The notes beneath the pieces are model-generated. The model was not told where the DNA came from and ran no database searches. It worked only from the letters and a program-made list of their open reading frames with translations. Source: Phyllostachys edulis (lineage: Eukaryota; Streptophyta; Magnoliopsida; Poales; Poaceae). Taken from it: 64,000 nt of DNA. Location: the NCBI GenBank assembly GCA_036346405.1, contig CM070562.1, positions 101,604,784-101,668,783 on the forward strand. The letters are read 5' to 3'. This document shows, piece by piece, positions 10,485 to 21,889 of the stretch. Both the position numbers and the translations under genes were made by a program. Numbering within the stretch: position 1 is the stretch's first letter; every line of letters starts with the position of its first letter.

Positions 10485-11027
10485 ATGAAAATTCAATATG
10501 ACAGGCTTAAAGATTGCAGGGAGCGATTGAAGAATCACATCAGTAGTCAACTCTTGGCTAAGGGAAAAACCAATCTTTTACAAGATCTCAATGTGACCAA
10601 TCATTTCGATCACATGAGGACTGACTAGGTTACCTCCTGATAGCCTACAAGAAAACAATGCCTTGAAGGTATTGTACCTCTCTGCCCTTGCTTGGTCCTG
10701 AAACACGCCTTTCAGACCCACAATCATATTGTAAGCATCCGTGGTCTCATATTGCTTATGAAGCTCAGAGTTCATGGTGGAAAACAAGAGGTAGTGTACA
10801 TCGACTGCATCATTGTAATGCTTCTCATAAGCACTATTTTCAGCACGAATAGTATCTGCATTTGGTTCCTCGGGATATGGACCCTCTAGAACATATTCCT
10901 TCTTTTCTTGTTTGAGAACAATTCTTAGATTACGAAACCAGTCAATGAAGTTTGTTTCATTCAGTTTTTATTTCTCAAGAATAGATTACAAGTTAAAGGT
11001 AGGTGTAGAGGAAGTACTAGGTGCCAT
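10485..11027 (-). pseudogene. Copia gag, N-terminal part
   Basis: On the minus strand ATG at 11027 opens MAPSTSSTPTFNL, then two stops, then KLNETNFIDWFRNLRIVL and QEKKEYVLEGPYPEEP, the typical start of Angela-type copia Gag. It continues through the YETTDAYNMIVGLKGVFQ block and LTTDVILQSLP to about VILNFHMN at 10485, where copy A gypsy sequence begins. The capsid-type Gag domain packages the element's RNA in virus-like particles. The C-terminal zinc knuckle and everything up to RNase H are gone. Confidence 0.9.
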
Positions 11028-12149
11028 TATCTACAACAAAAAAAAAATATGTATATGCAAAAATTCAACACTTTAACAAAAGATGCCCCCACTATATGTT
11101 CTAAACCAAGTTTCCCTCTAACTTCATATAGTGGGTTCAAGATCTATATATCATTAAGTCCTAGTGAGTTTTAGCATCACTGCTAGAAACTTAGTGATTT
11201 AGGTAAGCAACCCCTTGCCAATCATATCTCATATGACTCTTGTTTGTTGGGTGGCATCACTATACCCCAAGACCCAAAATTATTTTGATAGCCTTGCTAA
11301 GTTAAACCAATACTATGCATGTGGGTGTTCAACACCCGCCCCATCTTATTAATATAGTTAGTAGCACCCTACTTTGGTAGACCTACCAATTAACGATCAA
11401 AATCGTGATAGGCGCAGCAATTGGAAATGCATAAAATTTACTTAATTTTTCTTGAGATATACTGCTCTATCATGTTAAAACATGATTAATATCATAATAG
11501 GAACAAAATAAACATTCACGGATAACCATATTAAACCGTGAAATAGTATGGCCCTTAACATGGCAATATCTATCACCACGCTTCTTGTCCACCGAGCCTT
11601 CATGATTGAAATCACCATATTCATCTACTAAGCAATTACTCCTAAAAGCTAGTAATGAATTACATATGATAATATCAAGCATCACATGTCAGCACGCAGA
11701 CTGTTATACAATAATATGTAGCTCGATGGCTGTAACAAAGCATGACACGTAGGCTAAGAAAAAAAATCCATACATGCATCACATACACAATGGGTCATAC
11801 TATTCACATCAATCCATGCAAAAGGTGTTATGCATAGAATCCAATTCTATCAGGTGACATGAACACATTATACCATATAACACGACAACGATTACCTAAC
11901 ACATAATCGAACCTTAGAAATTCATCGGATTAATCATATTAACCCTATTCCAAACCAATATGATCACCACCTCCATACGACTACACATCGCGGCATACCC
12001 TGATGGCTAAATTCCGACCAGTAGAAGTATCATGCAATGCAACCGTGAAAAAACGCAGTTAATCATCTGGTGCTATCAACTCATACCTCCCGTAAACCCA
12101 TCTACTATCGCCGAAAACTGATTGATCTTATCAACCAGTGCCTAAACCG
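11028..12149 (-). other. Copia 5' untranslated leader
   Basis: About 1.1 kb between the primer site and gag on the minus strand. It holds only short frames. It is AT-rich and has no recognisable domain; long untranslated leaders are usual in this group. Confidence 0.7.
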
Positions 12150-12166
12150 CTCCATCCAGATACCAC
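12150..12166 (-). promoter_or_regulatory. Copia primer-binding site (degraded)
   Basis: On the minus strand TGGTATCTGGATGGAGC follows the LTR end directly. The usual site begins TGGTATCAGAGC, complementary to initiator Met-tRNA. The first seven bases are intact and the rest has drifted. Confidence 0.65.
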
Positions 12167-13637
12167 TGAAGTGATACGGGTAGGCTACACTAGCTGAAAT
12201 TCAAAATTTTTACCACGTAAATCAGGAAGCCATGCAAGCAAGAGATCATAGATCGTTACCACTAGACGCGCAGTGCAGTGGAAGAAGAGTTGGAGCAGCA
12301 TGATCCAACATCGAGCGCATCGATGAAGTGGTCATAGTCGATCGTCCAACGTCCTTGGCACCGATCATCTCCTCTGGCAACCTATGGTGTTCCTTGCGTA
12401 GGTCGTGGATCGTCCTCGATTAGTGCAACATCACCTCTACGGTATCCACCGTACGCCGATGTGCTAATACCAACGTGCATGGTAGGACCTTCGAGAATAT
12501 GGCGACTAGGGTTTTGGTGTAGAACTCACGTACGTCCCAACAGCCCCATGCATCCCCTTATAAAGAGCCCATAACAGATCCTATCCGAACTTGTTTGTTC
12601 TAACCCGTTAAGTGTGTGACCCTATAAGTTTATGTGTAATCGGTTGTGACTCAGAAACTCCTTTCCGACCACGAGTCGTTAGCAGTTCCTAGCAGGACAT
12701 AACGATCCCCGAATACACATAAATATTATATCAAATGAACCTTATGCAATATGATCTGTGACCAGGTCCTTATCACTTATGACCAGCTCATATATTCATA
12801 TGACCAGTTTATATTTAGTTACGACCAGTTCGTAACTCCTTACGACCAATTAAAGATCATGTCCGACTAGTTTACTACCAGTCCGTATCTCCATACGACA
12901 AGTTTGTATCTGGTCGGACTGAACGATTTGCTTGCGTATTCTCCCTTTGCCTCACGATATCTGGTTGAACTCCAGGTGAGATATTTTATCATCCATGGAC
13001 TGTTCGATACTTTCTCGATCAAGTGACAAATAACTTCATGTGGTCGACTCTTCGACCACTAGTGGCACGACATGCACTTTCTTTATCCGATCACATCGAG
13101 GGGCCCAGAGATATCTCTTCTGTTATGTTAGGAGGGATAAATCCCATATCCGGCTAGTCACATCCATCCGCATGTTTCATAGCATACCCGAAAAGCTACC
13201 TTGATAACTACGTAGTTACAGAGTGGTGTTTGGCAACCCCTAAGTGTACTATTACACATGTAGGAAACCATGATGATCTTAGGTCTAAGGATCATACATT
13301 ATCATTGCTTGAGACCAACTGATGACACATAAAATTATAACAATCTCAATAGTGTCTCAAGGTGGGTCAATCCAACACCATGTTCTCTAACATGTGTTCA
13401 TATTATTTATTCGATATCCTCATATCCATGACCGGTAAAACATGATCATCAGTCAATATATGTGTTGGTCGATAAGTCACTAGTGTTCTGACCAGTGACA
13501 TTCGACCAAAGATACATTTAGAATGACATCATATAAGTTAATGAGCTTTGCCAACAAGTCACATGTTAATCTTTATAAATGATAATTCATCCAAGAAAAA
13601 TAATAATAATTATTCTATAACTCATAAATATAGACGT
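12167..13637 (-). repeat. 5' LTR of the copia element, larger part
   Basis: Collinear with 1079-2515. The last 44 bp of this LTR are at 35536-35579, beyond the gypsy element inserted at 13638. Its distal ~25-bp TACGACCAG/CGTAT repeats lie at 12775-12920. Total LTR length without the insert is about 1515 bp. Confidence 0.92.
13633..13637. repeat. Target duplication GACGT, left of gypsy element C
   Basis: GACGT here and at 35531-35535 is a perfect 5-bp duplication within the copia LTR. It fixes the boundaries of element C. Confidence 0.9.
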
Positions 13638-14037
13638 TGTAACACCCCGACCCGCCACCTGGGCCAAGAATGCTACCACTACACATTATTCATTACAAAC
13701 TTTGCGTAGCTAATTTAACAACTAGACACATTACAACAAAAGTGGAATATCTAGTAAGGATGGTCTGCATTAGTAACCACTTGTGACGTGGATGTACTAT
13801 TCTCCCTTCTCGAAGCATGTCAACTTCGTCGTTCACCTAAACACAAAAAAAACAAGGGTGAGTCTGAAGACTCAGCAAGCACATAATAAAACGATAAACA
13901 CTGCCACACAAACATTAACTAACCATATCACAATTTACATCATTAACTTTACATTATTGCAATGCATCATTATTCTACATGCTCATTTGCTCATTGCATT
14001 GCCCATATATGCGAATGCACCGTCGTGCTCATGCTCA
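13638..14037 (-). repeat. Inverted, truncated LTR end at the 5' terminus of element C
   Basis: This 400-bp block is the reverse complement of 35131-35530, the end of the 3' LTR, with visibly high similarity (roughly nine bases in ten by eye). It begins TGTAACACCCC, the complement of the normal LTR end GGGGTGTTACA, exactly at the target duplication. The match stops at about 14034 and the primer site follows. A normal 5' LTR would start TGTAATGCC and run 1.8 kb in the direct orientation. Confidence 0.92.
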
Positions 14038-14039
14038 GT

Positions 14040-14051
14040 TGGTATCAGAGC
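14040..14051 (+). promoter_or_regulatory. Primer-binding site of element C
   Basis: TGGTATCAGAGC is complementary to the 3' end of initiator Met-tRNA, the usual primer of Tekay/Del chromoviruses. It directly follows the inverted LTR piece. Confidence 0.9.
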
Positions 14052-14280
14052 GGGCGTTAGGTCCGTGGTGAAAAAAATTTAGACCTAGGTTGATTAATTA
14101 CTAAAACTTGACCTAGGCCAAATAATTAAACTAAACTTGACACACTCTGGTGCATAGTAGGATGGGTTTTGGGTCAAGCGTTGCATATATGTTTTAGCTA
14201 GTCATGTTGTTCGCGTGCAATGTTACGAGGTAACTGTTTGTGAATTGATTGTGTGAATGCTTGTTTGACGTGAACAGAGA

Positions 14281-15614
14281 TGCCGAGGGGTAGAGGTAGA
14301 GGTCGCGGTCGTGGCTGTGGCCGTGGCCGTGCTCAAGCGGAGCCACCGCTTGAGGTTCAGCAAGAAGCACCTAATGCGGAGGTTGTTTTTCTTTGAAGCG
14401 ATCTGAGTCAGGATCGAGGCAAGGTCTTGGCTTTCTTTGCGAGTTTATGGAAGAGGTCCGTGCGCTTCGCCAACAAGCGTTGGTAGCCGCTGCTGCGGCT
14501 GTACCCGATGCGGTACCTACTGTTGTTCCAACCATGCCAGAGGCAAGGATGGGCCTTCGTGAGTGGTTGGCTTTACGTCTAGACACGTTCGATGGGGTGG
14601 GTACACTAGTCCAAGCTGCAGATTGGTTGTGCTACATGGGAAGGCAATTTGAAGCCTTAGAGATGAGCTCACAGCTGAGAGCTCGCTATGTGGCATTCAG
14701 TTAAAGGGTTAGGCAGACATCTGGTGGGAGGGAGTCCTTTCAGCTAGGACCCTTGCTTAGGGTCCCGCTACCTGGGAAGTCTCCATCGAGTAGTTCAAGG
14801 CAAAGTATTACCCAGAATCTTTTGTGGAGAGTATGGAGGTCACCTTGTCGACCTTCGTGTAGGGGAAGATGACCGTAGCTGAGTACGAAGCAGGGTTCAA
14901 CGATCTGATCCGTTTCGTACCATCGGTTGCGAGCAATGATCTGGAGAAGGACAAAAGGTTTGTGAGGGCTCAACTCGAGTTTCGGCATGTTGTGGAACCC
15001 ATCGCGCCCGCGTGACTTTAGGTCAGTGGTAGAACAAGCCAGAGGGATGGAGATGGAAATGCAACTCACTAAAGGAATGCAGCCCTCTGGTGGTCCAAGC
15101 ACTTCTAGTAGTGACCAGAAGAGGAGTTTTAACGAGGAGGGTGGCTCATCTCAGCGACCTACTCCCAAGAATTCCAAGTGGGGCCAGCGTTCCCCGCAGT
15201 CGTCCAAGTCCAAATCTTCGAGGCCGTCTTCTTCCGCGCCTCGTACTTCGTCAGCGACCCCAGCCTATCGTCCTATCCCAGGGCAGGGCATGACGTGTTT
15301 CAAGTGCGGTGGTGGGTACCGTGCTACTGAATGTTCTTGGACAGGAGAGTGTCGGCAATGTGGTCAGTCGGGCCACATGGAGCGGGTTTGTTGCCAAAAC
15401 CCCTCTAGTATTATCAAGTGGGAGCCGGCACCTACATCATCAACAAATGCTATGCCTCGGGGGTCTGTCCAGATGTTGGTGGCTGCCCCTGCGCCACAAT
15501 CTCGGGTATTACTGGCACCCTGCACCGGTTGCTCCAGTTTAGCATGTTGTACCACCTCCATTTACGTTGCCGTCTCAGCAGAGTGTCGAGGCTCTCGTCG
15601 CCCCGGCACCACCT
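14281..15614 (+). pseudogene. Gag of chromovirus C
   Basis: Starts MPRGRGRGRGRGCGRG at 14281, an Arg-Gly-rich N terminus known from this lineage, and runs into a stop after ~40 codons. The capsid-type gag region is readable with frame changes and several stops (MGLREWLALRLDTFDG, FVESMEVTLSTFV, MTVAEYEAGFNDL). At 15290-15400 there are two zinc knuckles. The first (CFKCGGGYRATEC) has lost its His and one spacing residue. The second (CRQCGQSGHMERVC) is a complete CCHC. The coding sequence is cut at 15614 by Tat element B. Confidence 0.88.
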
Positions 15615-16350
15615 TGTCGGTGTTTTAGAACCGAACTTACGTAAAGATTGTTTGATTCGGGGGGTCTCCTAGAATAGAATCATGCAGAGAGATCGACACG
15701 GGAATTTTTATACAGAGTTGGACCTTCTCAGGAGAGAATAACAACCCTACTCCTGTGTGTGTATGGTATTGAGTGTATCTTGAACAATCGGGGAAAAACT
15801 AAGACTATTACAGATAGTGCTTGTATTCTGATGGCTCTCTCCTCCTCCCTTTTCTCTAGTTGCCGCCTTTTATAGTGCGTGAAGGAGCGGCGGTTACTCG
15901 AGTAAGCGGCGCCTCATCACCTCTATGTGAGCGCATGTTGGTAGTAATTACGGTGTATTAATTCCTCCACGTCGCTCAACAGCTATATACCAGAGATAAT
16001 GGGGTATTACGTGTCATTATTCTGTAGAATAACAGCGTATGATGACTATTTGAATTCCTTAATCAATAAGACCCACTTGTCTGCAGGTTCATTTGATTAT
16101 AAGGTGGTCGTGGCTGACCTAGTCGTAGATGAATCTACGACTATGAGGTAGTCGTAGCAAGACTTACGACTATGGGATAGTCGTAGCATAACTTACGACT
16201 ATGGGGGTGGTCGTAGAAGAACTTACGACCATCTATTTGGTTCTTCCTTCATAACATTAAGGGGTACACTCAGGGTTCACATGACGCCATATTTACCTAT
16301 AATAAAAATTATAGATAAAAGGTAAAATGAGGATTATTATATCCTCGTCA
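15615..16350 (-). repeat. 3' LTR of Tat element B
   Basis: 736 bp, plus-strand TGTCGGTGTTTTAG to ATCCTCGTCA, matching 29438-30180 along its whole length. It contains four to five GTCGTAGnA..ACTTACGAC quasi-palindromes at 16085-16235 and an ACTATAAAAG box on the minus strand near 15870. Confidence 0.93.
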
Positions 16351-16370
16351 TCTAGCCCCCCAGCTTCAAG
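16351..16370 (-). promoter_or_regulatory. Polypurine tract of Tat element B
   Basis: On the minus strand GAAGCTGGGGGGCTAGA lies directly before the LTR start TGACGAGGAT. It is the same tract as at 8483-8501. Confidence 0.85.
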
Positions 16371-16933
16371 TGAAAGCAACTTACTTGGTAAAGGGTTCTA
16401 GATGGTCTTACGATCATGAGAGGATCGTGAAAATAATCGAAGGAAAAACTCTTCGATTGTATACTACTTTGACCGAAATGTGCTTGGTCAAGAAAATTGC
16501 TTCGACTATCAAGTGGTCGTAAAAGCATTTCTCGATCACAAGGTCGTCGTAGTATAGTGACCGGAAGAAGGAACTTTCCGATTATCATTTCCTTTGGTTG
16601 AAAAGATCTAACCAAGGAAGTAATTTACGCTTGAGATGTAGCATAAACCTGAATTTCTCTACGGACACCTTTGGGAATCTCAAGCGGCGCTTGTTAGCTT
16701 TGTGCTGTTGAAGCGGTTCGAGGCAGTGGCGACCCTTGGAATATCACGCCTCAGACTCAAGGTGCGTGATTATATATACTCACCGGAGGTAAAACCTAAG
16801 ATCTTACTTTTCCCCAAATTGCTCCTCTTGTTCTTTCAACCTCTTGCCTTCTCACTTGTAAGTCGTTCTTGCCTTCTCATTGCCACTCCAATTGTGCCCT
16901 CTTTTTCGACCCAAAATTTTACATTTCAGAGAA
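16371..16933 (+). other. Leader region of the antisense ORF, element B
   Basis: No gene is visible. It contains further GGTCGT motifs (16510-16560) and a TATATAC stretch at 16773-16780 that could be the TATA box of the antisense ORF, about 160 bp before its ATG. Confidence 0.45.
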
Positions 16934-19900
16934 ATGGCTAGGAAAGTTTACGAGTGGGAAGAGTCGGAGATGGATCGACGAAGATTCAAGCCCTAGTTGT
17001 CGTAGGAAGATTCGAGAAGACTCTCGTGAAATGGCTTCCGCATTTGGGCGACATTAGCGTCGAGGAGAATGGGCAAATTCCGTCTTCGAGCTTATTGTGA
17101 GTATGGCCTTCATTTGCTGCTCACCCTTTCTCACCGTTGTGCTCGAGCATTTTGGGGTGGAGTTAGTGAACCTTGGTCCTAACTCGATCACCATGGTGAG
17201 CGTTTTCGTATATTTGTGCGAGGCGTACCTGGGAATTCCGGCGGACCTTGAGCTTTTCCAATATTTCTATGGAATGTCTCGGCAAGCGGGATTCTTTGGA
17301 AGTTGTGGTCTAAAACTCCTGACGGGAAGTCGAGGGTATGTTCGAGTTTCTCCGGTCTTCGTGGCGGGATGGAGAAAGAGGTGGTTTCTTGGAAAGTCAC
17401 CTCGAAGACGACCTCTCTTTAAGTGAGAAAGGTCTGTTTGAAAAGCAATCTTCATGGGATTCGACTCTGAAGATATCGGTAGGATTGCCCTTATGTTCAA
17501 GCTATCAAGGACTTGAAGAAGGAAGGGTGGACCGGATGGCATGTGGTGAAAGATTTCATCACACGCCCGAATTAGTCCTTTGAAGAAGCGAGCATCCCTA
17601 TGTGGAGATACTGGGGCTATGAGACAACCGGGGACTACAACGAGGGTAAGTGAATTTTCGACTTAGCTCTCGGTTTGGTCTTTCTGCAAAGTTGTTTAAA
17701 AGATGCCTTTATCTGTTTGAGCAGATATTTCACCAAATGGAGATTGGCGTTAGAGTCAAACTTCGTTTGTGAAAGTCTCCGCCACTTAATGTGGCGGTTC
17801 CTAAAATCCTTGCGGTCGTATCCGCAGAGGAAAGGATGGTTAGCCTAAAGGTGTCGATAGTTGATTTTGTCTTTAAGACTTTATAGTAGTAGAAAGAACT
17901 TACGACTAGAGAAATGTTGTAGAAAAACTTACAACTTAGTCGTGGTAGTAGAAATCTTCTGGTAGGAAAGGTCGTGAAAAACTTACGACTTGATCTTTGG
18001 TCGTAGAAAATCTTCGACCGAGTTAGTAATTCTTCTCTTTGTTTTGCTTTACTGAGAAAGTAGGCATGGAAAATCGTCGGAATGATGAAGAAGGCATCTT
18101 GATAACCATCGGTGCGGGGTTGACAAAGGACAAAGGCTCGGCTCCTTCGTCCAAGAGGCGTCGACTTTTAAGGAGTGGCGACAAAGTAGGGACGAGCTCG
18201 AGTTCTAGTCCTTGACGGATCCTCTGCAAAACTTGTGGCGGAACATAGCATAATCGAAGCCGAGGCTAAAATAGTTGAAGTGGAGGAGGTCAAGTAGTTG
18301 AACCTCTAAAGCGCAAAGCTCGCAAGGCCAAGGTACCCTTCTATTATGACAAAAAATCTTTCGCGATTTACGCCACTCTGGTTTTGTTAAGCACTTGGAA
18401 AAGGAGGCTGGAAGGATTTTATGTCTTTTGTGAAGGATAATACCGCTCGATGAGAGCCTATGGTGATGGCAATCTTTGCTCTTGGAGTGGTCGAGGCCGA
18501 TCTCGGCCATCGAGAAAGTCAAGAGACCGAGAGATGGTCCTGTTCAAAATCCACGACCGGGCGTGGTGGTGGCCAAGCCCATTCTTCAACTCGAACTTCA
18601 CCCGAAGTGGTCGTGAGAAGAAGAAATCTTCCGTTGGGAAAGTGACTCCTAAATTCTGTTTAGGTCCAAGGTGCGAGTATGTGAAATATACTATAGTGTA
18701 AAACGAAATTGACCTTTTTCCTTTTCACAACCTGAATTGCTTTCCTTTTCTTTGTTTTTAGCCCGACTCCTTGACCCAGAGAATGCTTCGTTGAGAAGCC
18801 TATTGCTACCTCTCCAAGCTGGAGAGACAACAAGGAAGTGGTCGAGGATCATCCTCGGCCAGTGGTAGAGGAAGTCGTGGCGCTGAAGTGGTTACAACAA
18901 CCAATGAGGTACTGTTGTACCCGATGGTAGCGGCTACAACCTCTGAAATAGCAAAGGTGACCACGAGAGATGGTCGTGGAGACTCCAGCCAGCAATGCGA
19001 CTCTTGGCGGTCGCTACCACCACCGAGATGGTCGTGGGTAGAAACAGAGGCAGTGCGAAGCCTCTGGTCAAGATGGTGGCGGTTACGTCCCACCGTCTTG
19101 GAAAGGAGATCGTTGCGAGATGTTCCTCCGGTACCCAAAGAGAAATTCTGAGAATCGAAAGAAGAAGAGTATTTCAACTTCTTGCGACTTCTTTGGGCTG
19201 CTTCCATCGTGGGGTCTTACGCTTTCGGATCTCGCGACCGAGTCCCCCATCCCAACGATATTTCCAATAGAGGGATACCTTTGATAATGAGCGTCTTGAG
19301 AAGGTTTGGTGGGACCAAGTCACGAGGTAGACAAATTTGAAGATCCGGAGTAACTTACTCGATGTTTGCTCGATCAACCATGAATGTAAGTACTTAATCG
19401 TACTTATATATATCTGTATAATCTTCTCTTGTTTCTCCTTTGTCTTTTCATCTTGCGAGAAAGCCATAGAGCAAATTCTTTGTTGTCGGTGAATATCATC
19501 GACAACTTCTAGAGTCTATGACGAGGAAAAAGAGAACTCTGCAAATAGGCGAGAGGTGGTAAGTCACTACTATTCATAGTCACCTTGGATTTGACTACTT
19601 ATATAGTGCTTACGGGATTTGTCATGGAAAAACTCATGACTAGGTAATGGTCGTAAAAGACTTATGACGATGGCTTTGTCGTAGAAGAACTTCGACTAGG
19701 TCAATGGTTGTAGAAGAACTTACAATCGATTGACTCATGCTCATGTCCCTTTGTTATCCTTTGCGGGTTAAGCGGTGGCGCTAAGACCTTAGCCGACTCG
19801 CTCGATTATGAAAAAGAGGAGTCGAAAATGTTTAGGAAGAGGTATTAGACCTCCGGAAAAAGCTTAAAAAGCTAATTACGCAACCATGAAGTCGCGGGAA

Positions 19901-20840
19901 AAATTAAGCGATAAGTCTTGAACTTAAGATCGCTTATATCTTTGATCTTTACCTAACTCTTGCTTCTTTTGAGAAAAAGAAGGCGAGGCGAAAAAGCTCG
20001 AGAATGAAGTTAGAGAAAACTTGAGTTATTCACGAGCTTACTCGTATGTCCAAAAATAAAGATCAAAACCTTGAGGCGGCGAGAACTTCGAATATCAAGT
20101 AAGTAATTCTTTACTGCAATCCTTCTGAGTTATTTCCCTTTTCTCACTTCCATTTCCTTTCTAGCAATGGGCGTTAAATTGAGAGAACTTGGGATGAAAT
20201 CGCGGATAAAGCCGTGATTTATAATCGAACCGTCCTTATTGCAAAGAAGAATGTGGAGGATATTGTATCATGGGAGAAAAAGTATCTTTGAGACCGTTGC
20301 TTCCCATAATGAAGAGGTCAAGAAGTTGGATTCTCAACTAGTGGGTAAGAAGTTCTTTTACCCGTGGTTATCTTTGTTTTCTTTTTCCTCTAGGAGTTTA
20401 TTTTTGTTTGACCAATCTTATTTCTTGAGCAAGTGGTGAAAACAAAAAGCTCATGAGCTTCGACTTGTACCAAGCAGAGATGGAAGCAATGAAGATTAAA
20501 CTTCAAGGAAACATCACGCTCTGAACAATGTGCTTGGTGAGCTACATAGTGAGGAAAGACTCCTCAAGATGATACAATAGCTGCTCACACAAGTACCATT
20601 GGGGATCAAGTCGGGATTTTGCAAGATCTGGTGACCACTCTGAAGGCCAACCAAAATTTGAATCGATAAAGGAGGCGGTCGAAATCTGCGATAAGTTATG
20701 CATTAGCAAAACTTAAAGCTCATGACCCCAACCTTAATGTGCAACCACTCGAAGCCGACTTCAAGCCGCTCTGAAGCGAAGGAAGGCGTCGATGGAGGAG
20801 ATGCAATCGGTTAGTAGGAAAGTTTGAGAGGAGATGCAGT
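16934..20840 (+). pseudogene. Tat antisense accessory ORF (PF04195 type), element B
   Basis: ATG at 16934 opens MARKVYEWEESEMDRRRFKP, followed by a stop. The core lies at 17097-17400: PFLTVVLEHFGVELVNLGPN, then VSVFVYLCEAYLGIPADLELF and a W.KRWF block. These define the 'putative gypsy type transposon' family. Later exons cover 18060-18230, 18420-18700, 18770-19330 (ending FDNERLEKVWWDQ) and coiled-coil-like segments at 19980-20110, 20160-20350 and 20430-20840, with splice-like borders. The gene is on the strand opposite gag-pol. Its role is unknown. Frameshifts make this copy inactive. Confidence 0.78.
17880..18015. repeat. GTCGTAGAA..ACTTACGAC repeats in an antisense-ORF intron
   Basis: Four to five degenerate units of the same quasi-palindrome as in the LTR, at the intron position that corresponds to 6768-7085 in copy A. 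A second small cluster occurs at 19620-19735. Confidence 0.75.
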
Positions 20841-20919
20841 TGGGCTCTCCTCTTCTTGAGTAGTCTGTAATGAACTTGTGAAAAACAGTCTTTTGTTGAT
20901 GTAATCCATCTTGTTCCTG

Positions 20920-21195
20920 CAAATCATCTTGTCGAGTAGTTAGTAACTCAAAAGATAATTAACGAATTTAAAGACTAAGAAATGAAGTCAAATGTAATGA
21001 CTTTATCCTAGCCCCGACTATTTGCTTAGTTTATGAAAACTAAGTAAATAGTTTTGTCTCTACAAATCATCTTGTCGAGTAATTAGTAACTCAAAAGATA
21101 ATTAACGAAATAAAGACTAAGAATTGAAATGAAATTATCCTAGCCCTCGACTATTTCTTTGAGTTTGTTTAGACAAACTAAGTAAATAGTCTGTA
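20920..21195. repeat. Two-copy ~140-bp tandem repeat between integrase and antisense ORF
   Basis: Units start with CAAATCATCTTGTCGAGTA at about 20920 and 21062, and both contain AACTCAAAAGATAATTAACG and a CTAAGTAAATAGT end. This non-coding zone lies downstream of integrase on the minus strand. Confidence 0.85.
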
Positions 21196-21269
21196 AAAGG
21201 TTTATAAAAAGCGAGAGGTTTGTTTAACTTGTAGTTTTTGGTCTCAATTGTCATGCCTTTGGTCGAAAG

Positions 21270-21830
21270 GGTGGTAACGAGTTGACACTAGGAAGTTCCT
21301 TCTAGTGGGCGGGACCACGTCTTGAGAGAGGAGAGGCTTCGACTAGGTAATGTTAACATCTCCGACTAGTTTAATCAAATCGAGAACGGCAACTTGAGTT
21401 AAGCAAGCGTCTAGAGGACTTTAAAATATTTACTCGTCCTTCTTGGTGGACTCGATAAGTCATCTGGTAGCAAGAGTAGGAAGCGAACAAAGCTAGGAAG
21501 CTCCTTCTAGTGGGGCGGGACCACGTCTCAGAGAGAGAGAGGCTTCGACTAGATGTGTCTCTTCCTCCGACCGTTAAGATGAAACGAGTACACCCAAGAC
21601 GGTTAAGCAAATCGAGAAAGTGCGCTCTTCTTAGAGTATTTTCAAATTAATCGAAGAAATAAACTAAGGTGAAAAGAGTTGGCCTTCAAAAATATTTCGA
21701 CTAAATAAAACCCGAGTTCTTTGTGTTGGCCATAAAAGCAAGTAACGAGTCGACACTAGGAAACTCCTTCTAGTGGGCGGGGACCACATGCGAGAGGAGA
21801 GGCTTCGACTAGGTGATGTTATCGCCTTGA
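21270..21830. repeat. Three-copy repeat (CTTCTAGTGGGCGGG...) downstream of integrase
   Basis: Three blocks near 21276-21350, 21490-21560 and 21742-21815 share ACACTAGGAA..TCCTTCTAGTG, GGGCGGGACCAC and GAGAGGCTTCGACTAG. They are spaced about 200-260 bp. Tat elements are known to carry tandem repeats at this place. Confidence 0.8.
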
Positions 21831-21889
21831 CCGGTGTAAAAGAAAAGCGGGTGTTTAAAACATAGTCGAAAAATAATGAAAGCACTACT

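Noticed and set aside
13783..14082. 99-codon open frame on the plus strand
   Set aside because: It lies inside the inverted LTR piece; its mirror frame at 35052-35309 is in the 3' LTR. It is an LTR shadow.
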